Part shown: positions 9,129 to 18,941 of the stretch, in pieces
How the letters are laid out: the number at the start of each line of letters is the position of its first letter
Position numbering within the stretch: the first letter of the stretch is position 1
Assembly (NCBI RefSeq): GCF_019710575.1
Contig: NZ_JAHWFK010000056.1
Span: forward strand, 1-64,000
Origin: Paractinoplanes polyasparticus
Lineage (GTDB): Bacteria > Actinomycetota > Actinomycetes > Mycobacteriales > Micromonosporaceae
Direction of reading: 5' to 3'
DNA: 64,000 bases
Program-made: the position numbers and the translations under genes
The notes under the pieces: model-generated
Told to the model about the DNA's origin: nothing
Database searches by the model: none
Seen by the model: only the letters and a program-made list of their open reading frames with translations

Positions 9129-11350
9129 GGTGGATTCGCGCTGCGGTGGTGGCGGCGGCCCTGGCGGGCATGATCTCGCTGTCGGGCGTGGTGCTGGGAC
9201 GGATCTTCTCCGGGGCTCTGCTGCTGGAACTGGTGGCGGGGGCGGCCATCGGGTCGGTGGGCCTCAGTCTCGCTTGTCGGCGGCTGCCCAACTGGGTGGT
9301 GGCGCCGCTCTCGGCCGTGCTGCTGGGCGGCTACACCGTGCTGGCCCTGCTGATCGCGGCCAATCAGGCCGAGCTGACCGGGCCGCTGACGCGCATCGTC
9401 CGGGAGAGCCTGGAGAACGGGATCCCGCGGCTGCTCACGGCCCTGATTCCGGTGGAGCCCACTCCGGACACTGTTGTCGTGCCGGTCATCGCGGCCTGGC
9501 TGGCGGGGTTGGCGGGCGCCGAGATCGCGGTCCGGGCCGGGCGGGTGCTGCTGGGGCTCGTACCGGTGGCCGGGCTTTATGGTGGTTCGCTGTATGTGGT
9601 GGGTCCCAACGCTGATTCGGCGGGGACCACCACCGTTGTCTTCGCCGTGCTCGCGGTGGTCGCGTTGGCCGCCAGCGCCCGGGACACCACCCGGACGGAC
9701 GGGACGGTGGGAAACAAGGCGCGTGGACGGGCGTTGGTCAGTGCCGCGGCGGGGCTGGCGGCCGTGCTGGTGCTCATCGTGGCCGTGGGGCCGTGGATCA
9801 GTGGGCAGGTCGGGTCCACGCCGGTGGATCCCCGGCAGTACGTCGAGCCGCCTCAGGTGGACAGCCTGGACGAGAGCCCGCTCAACCGGATCTCGGGGTG
9901 GGCCCTCACGCCCAAGGAGCCGCTGCTGAAGGTCTCGAAGGCGTCCGCCTCACCCGGCAAACGGCTGCGGCTGCGGCTCGCGGTGCTGCCGGACTACGAC
10001 GGAGTGACCTGGCGGGTCGGCGCCACCTATCGCAACGCGGGGCGCATTCTGCCGGCGCAGCCGAGGATGCCGGACGCTCAGATCACCGAGGTGCGGCAGA
10101 CCGTCATCGTGGACGGGCTGACCGGGCGGCTGCTGCCGGTCGTGCCCACGCCGACCGGGGTGGACGGGGCGCGGGTGGCGTTCGACGCGTCGACCGGCAC
10201 GATGATCCGGCCCGAGGGGCTGACACCAGGTCTGCGGTACGCGGTCACGTCCGAACTGCAGACGCCGGACCTCAACTTGCTGCCGACCGCCGACGTGCCG
10301 TCCGGGGACGCGGTGGCCCGCTACCTGGCCGTGGGCGCCTCGCAGATCCCGCCGCAGATCCAGCGCCTGGCCGACCAGCTCGCCGAGGACAACGGGGCCG
10401 CCTTCGACCGGGCCATCACGATCGAGGAGTTCCTGGCCGAGCACTACCGCAAGGTCGCCGACGCCCCCAGCGGGCACGCGTTCCCCAACCTGAACTTCTT
10501 CCTGTTCGGGCCGCGGCAACAGGGCGGGCAGGTCGGCACGTCGGAGCAGTTCGCGGCGTCGTTCGCCCTGCTCGCCCGGCTCACCGGGCTGCCCAGCCGG
10601 GTCGTGGTGGGCTTCGACGCGCCCGCGGCGGGCGGGATCGTCACCGCGGGCAGCGCGCTCGCCTGGCCCGAGGTGCTGTTCGACGGGCTGGGCTGGGTGG
10701 CGTTCGACCCGATGCCGAAGGACAAGAACCCGCGCCCGGTCGAGGAGGACTTCACCCCGAAGCCGACAAAGCCACCGACCCCGCCGTCGGAACCGCCGCC
10801 GCCCTCGGAGACACCCGCGTCGTCGGGGCCGCCCGCGGCGCTCGCGGCCGAGCCCGGCGGAGGACCGTCCGCGGGGCTGGTGGCGGGCGGCGCGTCCGGG
10901 TCGGTGTTGCTGGCGCTGATCGCGGCGGCCGGGGCCGTCGTGCTTCTGCGGCGCTCGCTGCGCCGGCAACGGCTGTTCGCGGGCAGCCCGGACGACCGGA
11001 TCACGGGGGCGTGGGCCGAGTTCCGGGACGCGCTGCGGCTCGCCGGTCAGCCGGTGCCCCCGCATCTGGCGGCCAGCGAGGCGGCGGCGTACGCGGGGAA
11101 ACCGGAACCACCCCGCAAGCGCCTGCGCAAGGCCGTGCCGGAGCCCGCCGCAGGCGAGATGCCGCCGCTGGACGAGCTGGTCGCCGGCATCAACACGGTC
11201 GGCTTCGCGCCCGGCTCGGCCGACGAAACCCAGGCCGCGAGGGCCGGCGACCAGGCCGTCGCGTACGCCACCGAACTACGAGCCCGCCGCTCCTGGTGGC
11301 GCCGCCTGTGGTGGAGCCTCCACCCCGGCCCGCTGCGCTGGCACCGGTGA
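9122..11350 (+). CDS. Multi-pass membrane protein with an inactive-looking transglutaminase-like domain
   Basis: 742 residues. The N-terminal third holds about six transmembrane segments, followed by a large extracytoplasmic region with a transglutaminase-like fold (about 410-535), a Pro-rich linker, one more TM segment and a cytoplasmic tail. In active relatives the motif is G-x-C-x-x-F-A, then H-A-W about 40 residues later, then Asp. Here the positions are Ser474 (GTSEQFA), Leu513 (SALAWPEV) and Asp529 (AFDPMP), so both the nucleophile and the catalytic His are gone while the surrounding fold is well kept. This suggests a structural or binding role, not catalysis. It is the last gene of the coupled moxR-DUF58 unit. 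Confidence 0.9.
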   Translation: MVRWIRAAVVAAALAGMISLSGVVLGRIFSGALLLELVAGAAIGSVGLSLACRRLPNWVVAPLSAVLLGGYTVLALLIAANQAELTGPLTRIVRESLENGIPRLLTALIPVEPTPDTVVVPVIAAWLAGLAGAEIAVRAGRVLLGLVPVAGLYGGSLYVVGPNADSAGTTTVVFAVLAVVALAASARDTTRTDGTVGNKARGRALVSAAAGLAAVLVLIVAVGPWISGQVGSTPVDPRQYVEPPQVDSLDESPLNRISGWALTPKEPLLKVSKASASPGKRLRLRLAVLPDYDGVTWRVGATYRNAGRILPAQPRMPDAQITEVRQTVIVDGLTGRLLPVVPTPTGVDGARVAFDASTGTMIRPEGLTPGLRYAVTSELQTPDLNLLPTADVPSGDAVARYLAVGASQIPPQIQRLADQLAEDNGAAFDRAITIEEFLAEHYRKVADAPSGHAFPNLNFFLFGPRQQGGQVGTSEQFAASFALLARLTGLPSRVVVGFDAPAAGGIVTAGSALAWPEVLFDGLGWVAFDPMPKDKNPRPVEEDFTPKPTKPPTPPSEPPPPSETPASSGPPAALAAEPGGGPSAGLVAGGASGSVLLALIAAAGAVVLLRRSLRRQRLFAGSPDDRITGAWAEFRDALRLAGQPVPPHLAASEAAAYAGKPEPPRKRLRKAVPEPAAGEMPPLDELVAGINTVGFAPGSADETQAARAGDQAVAYATELRARRSWWRRLWWSLHPGPLRWHR

Positions 11351-11601
11351 ACCGGCCGAACAACGATCTGCTGATGCACCGGCACCGCTGGAACTGGACA
11401 GATGCATCATATTTCCACTTCGTCGCGCCGAATCTGCTCGCCGCATGGCAATCCGACTCCACACTCGCCAGTCCGAACCACCGGCAGCCGTGGTCCGCGA
11501 CTGGTGGGTTGATTCGCGGCAAAGGCGCCACCACCAGGCCTTTTGCGTGATTGATTCTTTCCAGCCGCACCGTCGCGGCAACCGTTGAGGAAGAGAGTCA
11601 C

Positions 11602-12975
11602 ATGCGCACCAGCCATCCCCACAGGTCGGTCCGGGTGAAAGCCGCCGTCACCGCCTTGCTGCTCGGCGCCGGCGCCATCGCCGCAGTGAGTGCCCCCGCC
11701 CATGCCCGGCCGGCCGTGCCCGCCTTCGCCACCGGCCTGTCGCCGGAGCTGCAACGCCTGCTCGATCAGGTCGGACGGCACATCTCACTGCGCGAATTAC
11801 AAGCCGACGGCACCCTGGCCGGGCTGCAGCGGGCCACCCCGGCAGCCGAGCCGAGCAGCCTCGACCTCACCGCCGAGGAGGCCGACCGGCCGCGGTCCGG
11901 CAAGGTCGCCACGCCGGGCACGACGTTCGACATGGCCTGGTTCGAGCGCAACCTGCGGGCCGCGCTGACCGGCAAGACCGTCGGGTACGCGTACTCGATC
12001 GGCAAGGCCGGCCAGCTCGACCGGCAGGCCGGGGTCGGCTCCGCGCGGGTGGCGCCGGACAACCCGGTCACCGCCCAGTCGGCCACCAAGGCGATGACCA
12101 TTGCCAGCGTCAGCAAGCCGGTCACCGCGGCGGCCGTGCTGCGCCTGCTGGAGCAGAAGAACATCTCGGTCGACAGCGGGATCGGGCCGTGGCTGCCGTC
12201 AGCCTGGAAGCGCGGCGCCAACGTCGACAAGATCACGTTCAGGCAGCTGATGACCCACACCAGCGGCCTGCTGCAGAACTACCAGACCGCCACCGGCACC
12301 ACCGGTGGCAAGTCGACCGGCGCGTGGGACAACATCCGCATCGCGATCGGCCAGGACCTGGGGTCCAAGGGCTTCAAGTACGCGAACATGAACTTCAGCA
12401 TCTTCCGCATCATGGTGCCGAAGATCGCGTACGGGGTGGACCTGAGCCCGCTGTACGACGCGCCGCCGGCCAACATCACCAAGGCGCAGATCGATTACCT
12501 GACCGGGATCGTGTTCCTCGGTTACCTCAAGCCGGTCCTGGCGCTGGCCAAGGCCTCAGTGGGCTGCGCCAACGCCGACGCCAACCCGACCAAGCTGTAC
12601 GCGTACCCGACCGGCGGCCAAGCCGGCTGGGGCCCGCAGGACTACACCACCGGCTGCGGCGGCTACGGCTACAACATGTCCGCCAACGGGATCACCTCGT
12701 TCCTGTCGCACATCCGCTACACCGAGAAGGTGATCTCGGCGGACGCGCGCAAGCTGATGGTCGACGACAACGTCGGCATGTACTCCTACGACGGCGCCTA
12801 CGGCACCTACCACGGCCACAACGGCTCGTGGACGCAGTCCGGCAACCGGGGGATGCGCAGCTGCGCCATGTCGTTCCACATCCACGTCGACGCGTCGCTG
12901 CTGGTCAACAGCCGCGGCGACTACCCGAGCCCGTGCGCCATCCTGCTCGACGCGTTCGACAACGCCTGGCACTGA
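11602..12975 (+). CDS. Secreted serine hydrolase of the beta-lactamase class C / DD-peptidase-like family
   Basis: 457 residues with a signal peptide (about 1-35, ending near APAHARP). Catalytic motifs are present: S-V-S-K at 169-172, the Tyr-x-Asn equivalent YAN at 260-262 and GHNGS in place of the KTG/HxG motif. Family members are D-aminopeptidases, esterases or peptidoglycan hydrolases; sequence alone does not decide which. The ATG at 11602 has GAGGAAGAGAG upstream. A strong hairpin follows the gene. Four cysteines around residues 310-350 and 420-450 may form disulfides. Confidence 0.85.
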   Translation: MRTSHPHRSVRVKAAVTALLLGAGAIAAVSAPAHARPAVPAFATGLSPELQRLLDQVGRHISLRELQADGTLAGLQRATPAAEPSSLDLTAEEADRPRSGKVATPGTTFDMAWFERNLRAALTGKTVGYAYSIGKAGQLDRQAGVGSARVAPDNPVTAQSATKAMTIASVSKPVTAAAVLRLLEQKNISVDSGIGPWLPSAWKRGANVDKITFRQLMTHTSGLLQNYQTATGTTGGKSTGAWDNIRIAIGQDLGSKGFKYANMNFSIFRIMVPKIAYGVDLSPLYDAPPANITKAQIDYLTGIVFLGYLKPVLALAKASVGCANADANPTKLYAYPTGGQAGWGPQDYTTGCGGYGYNMSANGITSFLSHIRYTEKVISADARKLMVDDNVGMYSYDGAYGTYHGHNGSWTQSGNRGMRSCAMSFHIHVDASLLVNSRGDYPSPCAILLDAFDNAWH

Positions 12976-12985
12976 GCACAGCTCA

Positions 12986-13017
12986 TGACGGCCGGGGCCC
13001 GCGGGCCCCGGCCGTCA
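12986..13017 (+). terminator. Strong GC hairpin after the serine hydrolase gene
   Basis: A perfect 15-bp inverted repeat (TGACGGCCGGGGCCC and its complement) with GC at the centre starts 11 bp after the stop codon. There is no T tract, which is usual for actinobacterial terminators. The convergent broken NACHT gene ends at 13061. Confidence 0.75.
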
Positions 13018-13060
13018 CGTGTTCGCGGCGTGCACTCGGTTGTTGCGGATCCAGCGGAAG

Positions 13061-15629
13061 TCAGGTGGCGCGTCGAGCCGCCGGCGGCCGGCTCGCCACC
13101 TCGCCGCTGCGCTCGACCAGTAGGCAGCCGATCTCGTCCACCGCCTCCCCGGTCAGGTCAGCCACGACGTTGGCCGCCCGGGCGTAGGTCCTGGCCCATT
13201 CGCGGAAGGCGGGACGGCTGCCGGGCGGCACGGCGACGACTCCCGGACGGCCGGGGTAGGAGTTGCCGTACTCGTCGCCGTGCGGCGCAACGTACCGCCG
13301 GTGTACGCCGTCGTGGTTGGCCTGAAGGATGTCGGTCAGCAGGTCCAGTGTCTCCGGCTCGAACAAGCCGGGCCGCGTCCGGAGGGCAGCGATCGTGCGG
13401 TGGACGTGTCGCCAGTCGCCTACCTTCTCGAGTGCCGCCAGCACGTGGCCGGGTGCGACGGGTTCGGCAAGTGTGGAAAGAAGTTCGTCCAGCTGTCTGC
13501 GGCCCGGCCAGCGTCGCCAGGACGAGGGCCGACGCGATCGCCGCCATGACCATGCCCATGGCGTGGGCGAGTATGCCGAACAGCCGGGCGTCGAAGAGGG
13601 GTTCACGGCTGCGGTTCCACCAGGCCAGGGGCATCGCGACCCAGCGGATCGGTGACGGGGTCCGGCCGGTCAGGGCCAGGTCCATCGCGCAGCCGGCCCA
13701 GGACAGGGCGTACAGCACTGCCGCACACCCGGCCAGGATGCCCGCCGTGGACGAGGTCTGTTGAACGACCCAGCCGATCAGGACGGCGGTGGCGGAGATT
13801 CGCGTCAGCCGGCCCAGCACCCGGAGGACCACGCCGCCGCCGCGCTGGACCGGGATCTCCCAATCGACCAGTGGGTCCACGGAGACCGGCAGCGCCGATC
13901 GGCCCAGCCCGGCACGGCGGTGCCATAGTGCCAGGTGTGCCACGGCTGCCACGCCGGCCACCGGCACGGCCGGGGTGTGCCACGGCGAGCAGGCGCAGGA
14001 CACGTATGTGGTCGTCCCGGCGTCCGGTGCGCCAAGCGTGCATCAGCACCTCACTGGCGGCGAGGCGCAACGCGGGCGGCACGCGGCCCGCGAGGTCGCC
14101 GAGCCCGGCCGCCAAGACCTCCAGAGCCTTGCGGACACCGTCCGGCCACGGTGGCTCGTCGTCCCGCGGATCCCGGCGGACCAGGCGCGCCTCGATCTCA
14201 CCGAGTAGAGCCGTGCTGCCCGGCGAGCCGCTCTGCAGAACGTGTACGGCAACCTCTCGCCACCGGTCGTCGGCGATCAGCGCCGATCGGTTCACCAGGT
14301 CGGGCCGGTCGAGGACCGCCTTGGTGGCGAGGTACTCCTGGAGACGCCGGTGCCGGAAGGTGAACATCCGCCCGTGCGTCGTGTCGGTGCGGTCGGCCAG
14401 GCCGCTGCGAATCAGTCCGTCGAGCACGTCGGTCGTCACCGCAGCCGACCAGACGGCTGGGTCGTGCGCCGTCAGCGCGGCCTGCAGGTGGCGCTCGTCG
14501 GCGGCGAGGCCCAGCCCGTCGACCGCCGTCATGCAGTAGGCGATGTCGGCGGCCCGGGCGAGAAGCTCGTCCGACCGCAGGGTGCCGCGAACGTATTCGT
14601 CGAACGCGGCGTACACGCTTGTGGGCAGTCGATCGGTGGTCGCAACGTGTCGACAGGCAAGATCCAGTCGAAACGGGTTGGCGGCGAAGGCACCGACCGG
14701 GGACCACGCGTGATCGAGTTCCGCGAACAGCATCCCGCGCTGCCCGTCCGTGAGGTCGTCGTTGCGCCGGACCAGCCACCTGCGTTGCCCCCGGGTCATC
14801 GGCACGACACGCGCCCGGGGAAGTCGCACCGCCGACGGCCCCGGGAACAGGCGGGACGCGATGACCGCCGGGCAGCCGGTCTGCTTGGCGAAGTCGATGA
14901 GGGCCTTGGCGTTGCGGGCGACGCGGTCGTCGGCGCCCTCGACGGCGGTGAGCGCCGGGATCTCGTCGAACGCGTCGAAGAGAAGGAGCAGTTGTCCTCG
15001 GCGGAGCCGGTCCTCGAGGGCCTTGAGCAGATCGCGCCGATCGTGGTGTCGCCCGCGATGTTGACGACCTTCTCGACGTGCTGGTAGACGCTTGCGAAGT
15101 CCGGGGCGCCGTCGGGCCGGAAGCCGCCGAGCGGTACGTACACGGTGAGCCGGCTCGGTCGACGCCACCATTGCCCGGCCCGGACGGCGCAGCTGTCGGT
15201 GTGATGGCGCAGCGCCGTGGTCTTGCCTGCCAGCGCGTCACCTTCCAGATGGACGACGCCGCGGCGGTGCCGGCGCAGCACGCGGGCCAGCAAGCGTGGC
15301 CGGGTGTGCCCGTCGAGCGTCACGGACAACGGCACGATGCGCTGTTGCCAGTCGTGCAGCGGGACGGCGGGGCCGGCCGCGACGGCCAGCGCCTCCGCGA
15401 GCTCCCTGCCCCGGCCTTTGTCGTCGCGCGCTGCACCCGCCCGACCGAGCAGCGCCGCGGCCACGCACGACAGGACCACGAAGCCCAGCAGCCACGGCAC
15501 CGGCTCAGCCTTCACGAGCTTCAGCGGCCCGGCCGGCGCGTCGCTCACGAAGTTGACCGCCAATGCCGTCAGCACGCCGGCGACGACGACGAACGACTGC
15601 GCGATGCCGAACCAGTACCGTCTTCGCAT
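13061..15629 (-). pseudogene. Membrane-associated NACHT (STAND) NTPase, broken by three frameshifts
   Basis: Read from ATG 15629, the first segment has two TM helices (about 10-28 and 44-62) and a Walker A, GDALAGKTT (130-138). Near 15030-15060 coding passes to a second frame carrying Walker B, QLLLLFDAFDE, the rest of the NACHT module and helical repeats. Near 13960-13985 it passes to a frame with about four TM helices, and near 13500-13512 to the frame that ends at 13061. All segments keep normal codon bias and join into one sensible protein of about 855 residues. The breaks are therefore recent or are sequencing errors; two lie at or close to C/G runs. NACHT STAND proteins act as ligand-triggered switches, some in phage defence. 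Role here is unknown. Confidence 0.75.
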
Positions 15630-15831
15630 CTCACCACCTAGCCGAGCACTGCGTCGGTCAGCTAGCTGCACGCGCCCTGGACAGGGGTGGAAAGGCGCTG
15701 TCGGCAAGACGACACCCTATCGTTGCTCGTCGACGCAGAGTCACCATACAGTGGCGCCGGGTGGCGGGGCGAGGCGCAGCACCTTGGGATGATGGTCGCC
15801 AACCAAGCTGCCGCCGTCAGTGAATCGACCA

Positions 15832-16077
15832 TTAAGCCGGACGTTGTCGGGCGCCGTTCAGCCGGCTGGCCCTCACCATGGTTTGCCGTGGACCGATGAC
15901 ACGGCCATCCGCAGTGACCTCGGTGCCGCGAACGTCGTACCAGCTCTCACCGTCGAGCACGTGCGGCTGTGCCCAGTCGACGCTGCTGACGACTATCCGC
16001 AGCTCACCAGCGCCGAACCGGTAGTCCGTCTCCGCGAGGATCCACACCTGTGCGCCGGACCCGCTCTCTCGCTCCAT
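15832..16077 (-). CDS. Small hypothetical protein
   Basis: 81 residues from ATG 16077. The core VWILAETDYRFGAGELRIVV followed by a WYDVRGTEV strand looks like a conserved small actinobacterial protein often found near regulatory genes, but I cannot name a family. Codon bias supports coding. Upstream in-frame sequence to 16335 is not coding-like. It lies alone between the NACHT pseudogene and the STAS remnant. Confidence 0.5.
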   Translation of the reverse strand: MERESGSGAQVWILAETDYRFGAGELRIVVSSVDWAQPHVLDGESWYDVRGTEVTADGRVIGPRQTMVRASRLNGARQRPA

Positions 16078-16399
16078 GCCGCGCCCCGTCGTCGCCGGAG
16101 CCCACCAAGTAAGGCCCGGATGCCGCAAGCATCCCCGTGCGCGCGCAGCGGCGCGAGCTTCTGCACGTGCATCTGCACTAGCGGGGCGGTGTTTTGGCTG
16201 AAGGTTCAACCCCGGCCCTCCGTACGCACGATTGCCTGTGCGCGTTGTGTCGCCGCGCCGACACCTGTAAGGAAGACCGTGTGCCGACGCGCGTGTGGAC
16301 GGTGGTGGAGGTCCAGTCGCACCGTCGGGCCGCAATCGGACTCAGTGTGCGACACCACGCCATCACGCGATGGGACAACCGTTGGGTCAGCCGGACGGA
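16078..16399. other. 322 bp without a supported gene
   Basis: Open frames exist on both strands, but none shows consistent codon bias or a recognisable motif. It probably holds the promoter of the small minus-strand gene and decayed sequence leading into the STAS remnant. Confidence 0.5.
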
Positions 16400-16588
16400 G
16401 TCGGACAACGTTCACCACTCGGCGACGGTTGTCGAAGCGGCCGCTACCGGCGACACCGATCAAGCGGCGATCCAGCTGGGTGATCGGCACGCGATACACC
16501 GGACGTCCGAAGCGACCTCGTCGGAGTGGAGTTCATGGATTCGTCAGGCATCGGGGCACTGAGGCGTTCGCGACCGGATCGCGGTTGA
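16400..16588 (+). pseudogene. Remnant of a STAS-domain anti-sigma-factor antagonist
   Basis: The segment 16514-16588 encodes DLVGVEFMDSSGIGALRR, the hallmark of STAS anti-anti-sigma proteins (conserved D-S-S-G-I-G-A-L, whose Ser is the usual phosphorylation site), and ends with TGA at 16586-16588. A TGA at 16481-16483 closes this frame upstream. The expected earlier strand (TVVEAAATGDTDQAA) is found in another frame, so the gene is frameshifted and eroded. The stop is one base from the ATG of the phosphatase gene at 16590, which fits a former operon of antagonist plus its PP2C phosphatase. Confidence 0.5.
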
Positions 16589-16589
16589 G

Positions 16590-18542
16590 ATGGCGAACTC
16601 GCCGCGCGACTATCTGCAACGCCTGGCCGAGCTTGACGCGTCCATCGCCGGCGCCCAGCTACCTCCGGACGCGCTCCTGGAACGCGCGGCCGGCCTCATC
16701 GCCGGGCGCGTTGGCTGCCGCGTCAGCGAGGCGCACACACAAATTCTGCGGATCGCCCAGGCGCAGGGATGCTCGGCGCAGGAGATCGCCGGCGACGTGT
16801 TGAGCACCTTGGAGTCGGGGCTGCCGCTGGACGCCCGTGTGGTCCGGGCCGCGATCGAGGAAGTGCTACCTGTCCGGCCACCTGTGCAGCACCCCGCCGA
16901 ACCGGCCCGGGCCGATGTCGAGATGTCCGCCGAAGACGGCTGGGCCCGTACGACCCAACAGGTATTGGCGGCCGTCGGTGGCAATCACACTGCGGTGACG
17001 CCGATATGTGACGCTGACGGGCGGATCCGCGATTTCGGCATCGTGGCCGTCAGCCAGTCCGTGGTCGACCCGTCCGGCCGCCGCGGCGACGAACTCGTCG
17101 GCTGCCTGGTCAGCGAGGCGGACCCCGGCCTCGTCGGCGGGCCGATCTGGCAGGCCTGGCAGGAAACCCTCGCCGACCGGACGCCACGCCGTGTCGGACC
17201 GCTGCCCTACGAGCGCACCTTCGGCGAGGCCACGATCGCGGTCCCGGTGGTTGTGCAGATCCACCCCGTCGGCCCGGGGCTGGTCAACACCTGGACACGA
17301 CCGGACGAACAGAGCCGGCTCAGCGATCGGATCGCCCAGACCGAACGGCTCAGCCGTCTCGGGTGGGGTGAATGGGACCTGCTCTCCGGTGAGGTCGTCT
17401 GGTCCGACGAGATGTACCGGATCTACGAGCGGGAACCCGCCGACGGTCCGCTGAGCGGACAGCAGTCACGGGCGCTGTGGCTTGCCGAGGACGAACCGAT
17501 CCATCAGCAAGGAGCCATCGCCTTCGGACGCGGTGACACAGTGGACATGACCTACCGCGCCCTCATCGGCGGCAGAATCAAGCACCTGCGGTGCGTCGTC
17601 GACGCGGTACGCGACACCGCCGGCCGTCCGATCAAGGTGTTCGGCGTCGTCCAGGACGTGACCGCGCAGGAGGTCAACCGAGCCGATCTGGCCAAGATCG
17701 AGCTGCAGCTGCACGAGCACCGGCTGAGGCTGCGGGCCCGGGACGAACTCGCCGCCCAGTTGCAACACATCATCCTGCCGATCCCGGACGGAACCATCGA
17801 GTTACCCGGACTGCACGCCGCAGTCCGGTACCTGCCCGCGGAACAAGCCAGCCGGGTGGGCGGCGACTGGTATCACGCCGCCGCTCTCGGCGACGGACAC
17901 GTCCTGATCGCCGTCGGTGACGCAGCCGGGCACGGCATCCAAGCGGCCACCGCCATGGCACGCCTGCGTCACGCGCTCGCGGCCCTGAGCATCACGACCA
18001 CAACCGATCCAGCACAGTTACTGTCCTTTCTGAACATGCTCCTGCGCGCCGGCAACCACAACATCGCCACCGCCACCGCCGTGGTCGCCCGCTACCACCC
18101 GGTCGATCGCACACTCGTCTGGGCGCAAGCGGGTCACCCGCCGCCCCTGCTGAGCCACGAAGGCAGCATCACCGCCCTGAACCGGCCCCGCGGCCCGTTG
18201 CTCGGCGCCCTGCCCGAGCCCGTCTACGAGACCGCGACAGTACGCCTGAACCGATCCGACGTGCTCCTGCTCTACACCGACGGGCTGGTCGAACACCGGG
18301 AACAACCCCTCGCCGACGGATTCGCGGCGGCCATCCAGACGATGCGCGACGCCGGCGACGACCCACCGTTGACCGACCTCGTCGGCCGGTTCCGCCGGGC
18401 CAACGCCGAGGACGACACCTGCATCATGGCCGTACGACCGGCATCGCCTCCTCCGGCAACCGGCGCACCGACCCTCGAGGCCTCCGCCGGGACGCCCGCG
18501 GATGAGCGGGCCGCGGTCGATCCGATCAGAGCCGCAATGTGA
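16590..18542 (+). CDS. ANTAR-PAS-PAS-PP2C (SpoIIE-type) serine phosphatase
   Basis: 650 residues. Residues about 22-80 match an ANTAR domain (LLERAAGLIAGRVGCRVSEA and QEIAGDVLSTLES), normally an RNA-hairpin-binding antiterminator module. Two PAS domains follow (about 120-245 and 250-365, ending VFGVVQDVTAQE). The C-terminal SpoIIE/PP2C domain (395-620) keeps the metal-binding acids: VGGDWY, VGDAAGHG, YTDGLVEH and DDTCI. Such phosphatases dephosphorylate STAS antagonists to free alternative sigma factors. The STAS gene directly upstream is a remnant, so the present target must be encoded elsewhere or be lost. Confidence 0.9.
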   Translation: MANSPRDYLQRLAELDASIAGAQLPPDALLERAAGLIAGRVGCRVSEAHTQILRIAQAQGCSAQEIAGDVLSTLESGLPLDARVVRAAIEEVLPVRPPVQHPAEPARADVEMSAEDGWARTTQQVLAAVGGNHTAVTPICDADGRIRDFGIVAVSQSVVDPSGRRGDELVGCLVSEADPGLVGGPIWQAWQETLADRTPRRVGPLPYERTFGEATIAVPVVVQIHPVGPGLVNTWTRPDEQSRLSDRIAQTERLSRLGWGEWDLLSGEVVWSDEMYRIYEREPADGPLSGQQSRALWLAEDEPIHQQGAIAFGRGDTVDMTYRALIGGRIKHLRCVVDAVRDTAGRPIKVFGVVQDVTAQEVNRADLAKIELQLHEHRLRLRARDELAAQLQHIILPIPDGTIELPGLHAAVRYLPAEQASRVGGDWYHAAALGDGHVLIAVGDAAGHGIQAATAMARLRHALAALSITTTTDPAQLLSFLNMLLRAGNHNIATATAVVARYHPVDRTLVWAQAGHPPPLLSHEGSITALNRPRGPLLGALPEPVYETATVRLNRSDVLLLYTDGLVEHREQPLADGFAAAIQTMRDAGDDPPLTDLVGRFRRANAEDDTCIMAVRPASPPPATGAPTLEASAGTPADERAAVDPIRAAM

Positions 18543-18941
18543 CGCCCACCATGCCGGCTCCCGGTTCTGTGCCGGTGTCGTCGTGCACATGGACCGCAGC
18601 TCCACCAGCGCCCTGAGAAGCATCGCCGAGTGCCCGCGACAGCGCCGCGAAAGCCGGCCGAAAGCGCCCTGTCCTACCGTTTGCTCAGCGCACGGGGGCC
18701 GCTCTCCGGCAGGCATTTCCCGGGTTTGGAGGTGACGCATTGCGAAGTATTCATCACTTTCGGGGGAATCCGGCGAATGCCCGCCGGGGCGGGCGCACCG
18801 AGATTGAAGTGTTGCCGCGCGCCGCACCTGGCGCGCGGTAACGCCTGCTCCAACGGCTTGCCAACGCGTGGCACGACCGTTGCGCAGCGGTCCGCCGTGC
18901 CGCCGGTCGTGGCGATGTTCGCGGCTCGCTACGGTAGCGGG
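18543..18941. other. 399-bp intergenic region before the SARP-type regulator
   Basis: No gene is supported. The frame of the downstream regulator stays open through most of it, but the encoded peptide has no family features before residue 1 of the winged-helix domain. Promoter elements are not obvious; ACGCGT at about 18863 lies inside an imperfect inverted repeat (AACGG...CCGTT). Confidence 0.5.

Noticed and set aside
9793..11550. An alternative plus-strand frame of about 585 codons within the transglutaminase-like gene.
   Set aside because: No recognisable domain, Arg-rich, while the other frame has membrane helices and the transglutaminase fold.
13061..15629. Programmed ribosomal frameshifting to join the NACHT segments.
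   Set aside because: Three shifts in different directions and no slippery heptamer followed by a structure that I could identify; mutation or sequencing error is simpler.
16194..16562. A 122-codon plus-strand ORF as an independent gene.
   Set aside because: Codon bias is weak and its C-terminal half reads out of frame across the STAS remnant.
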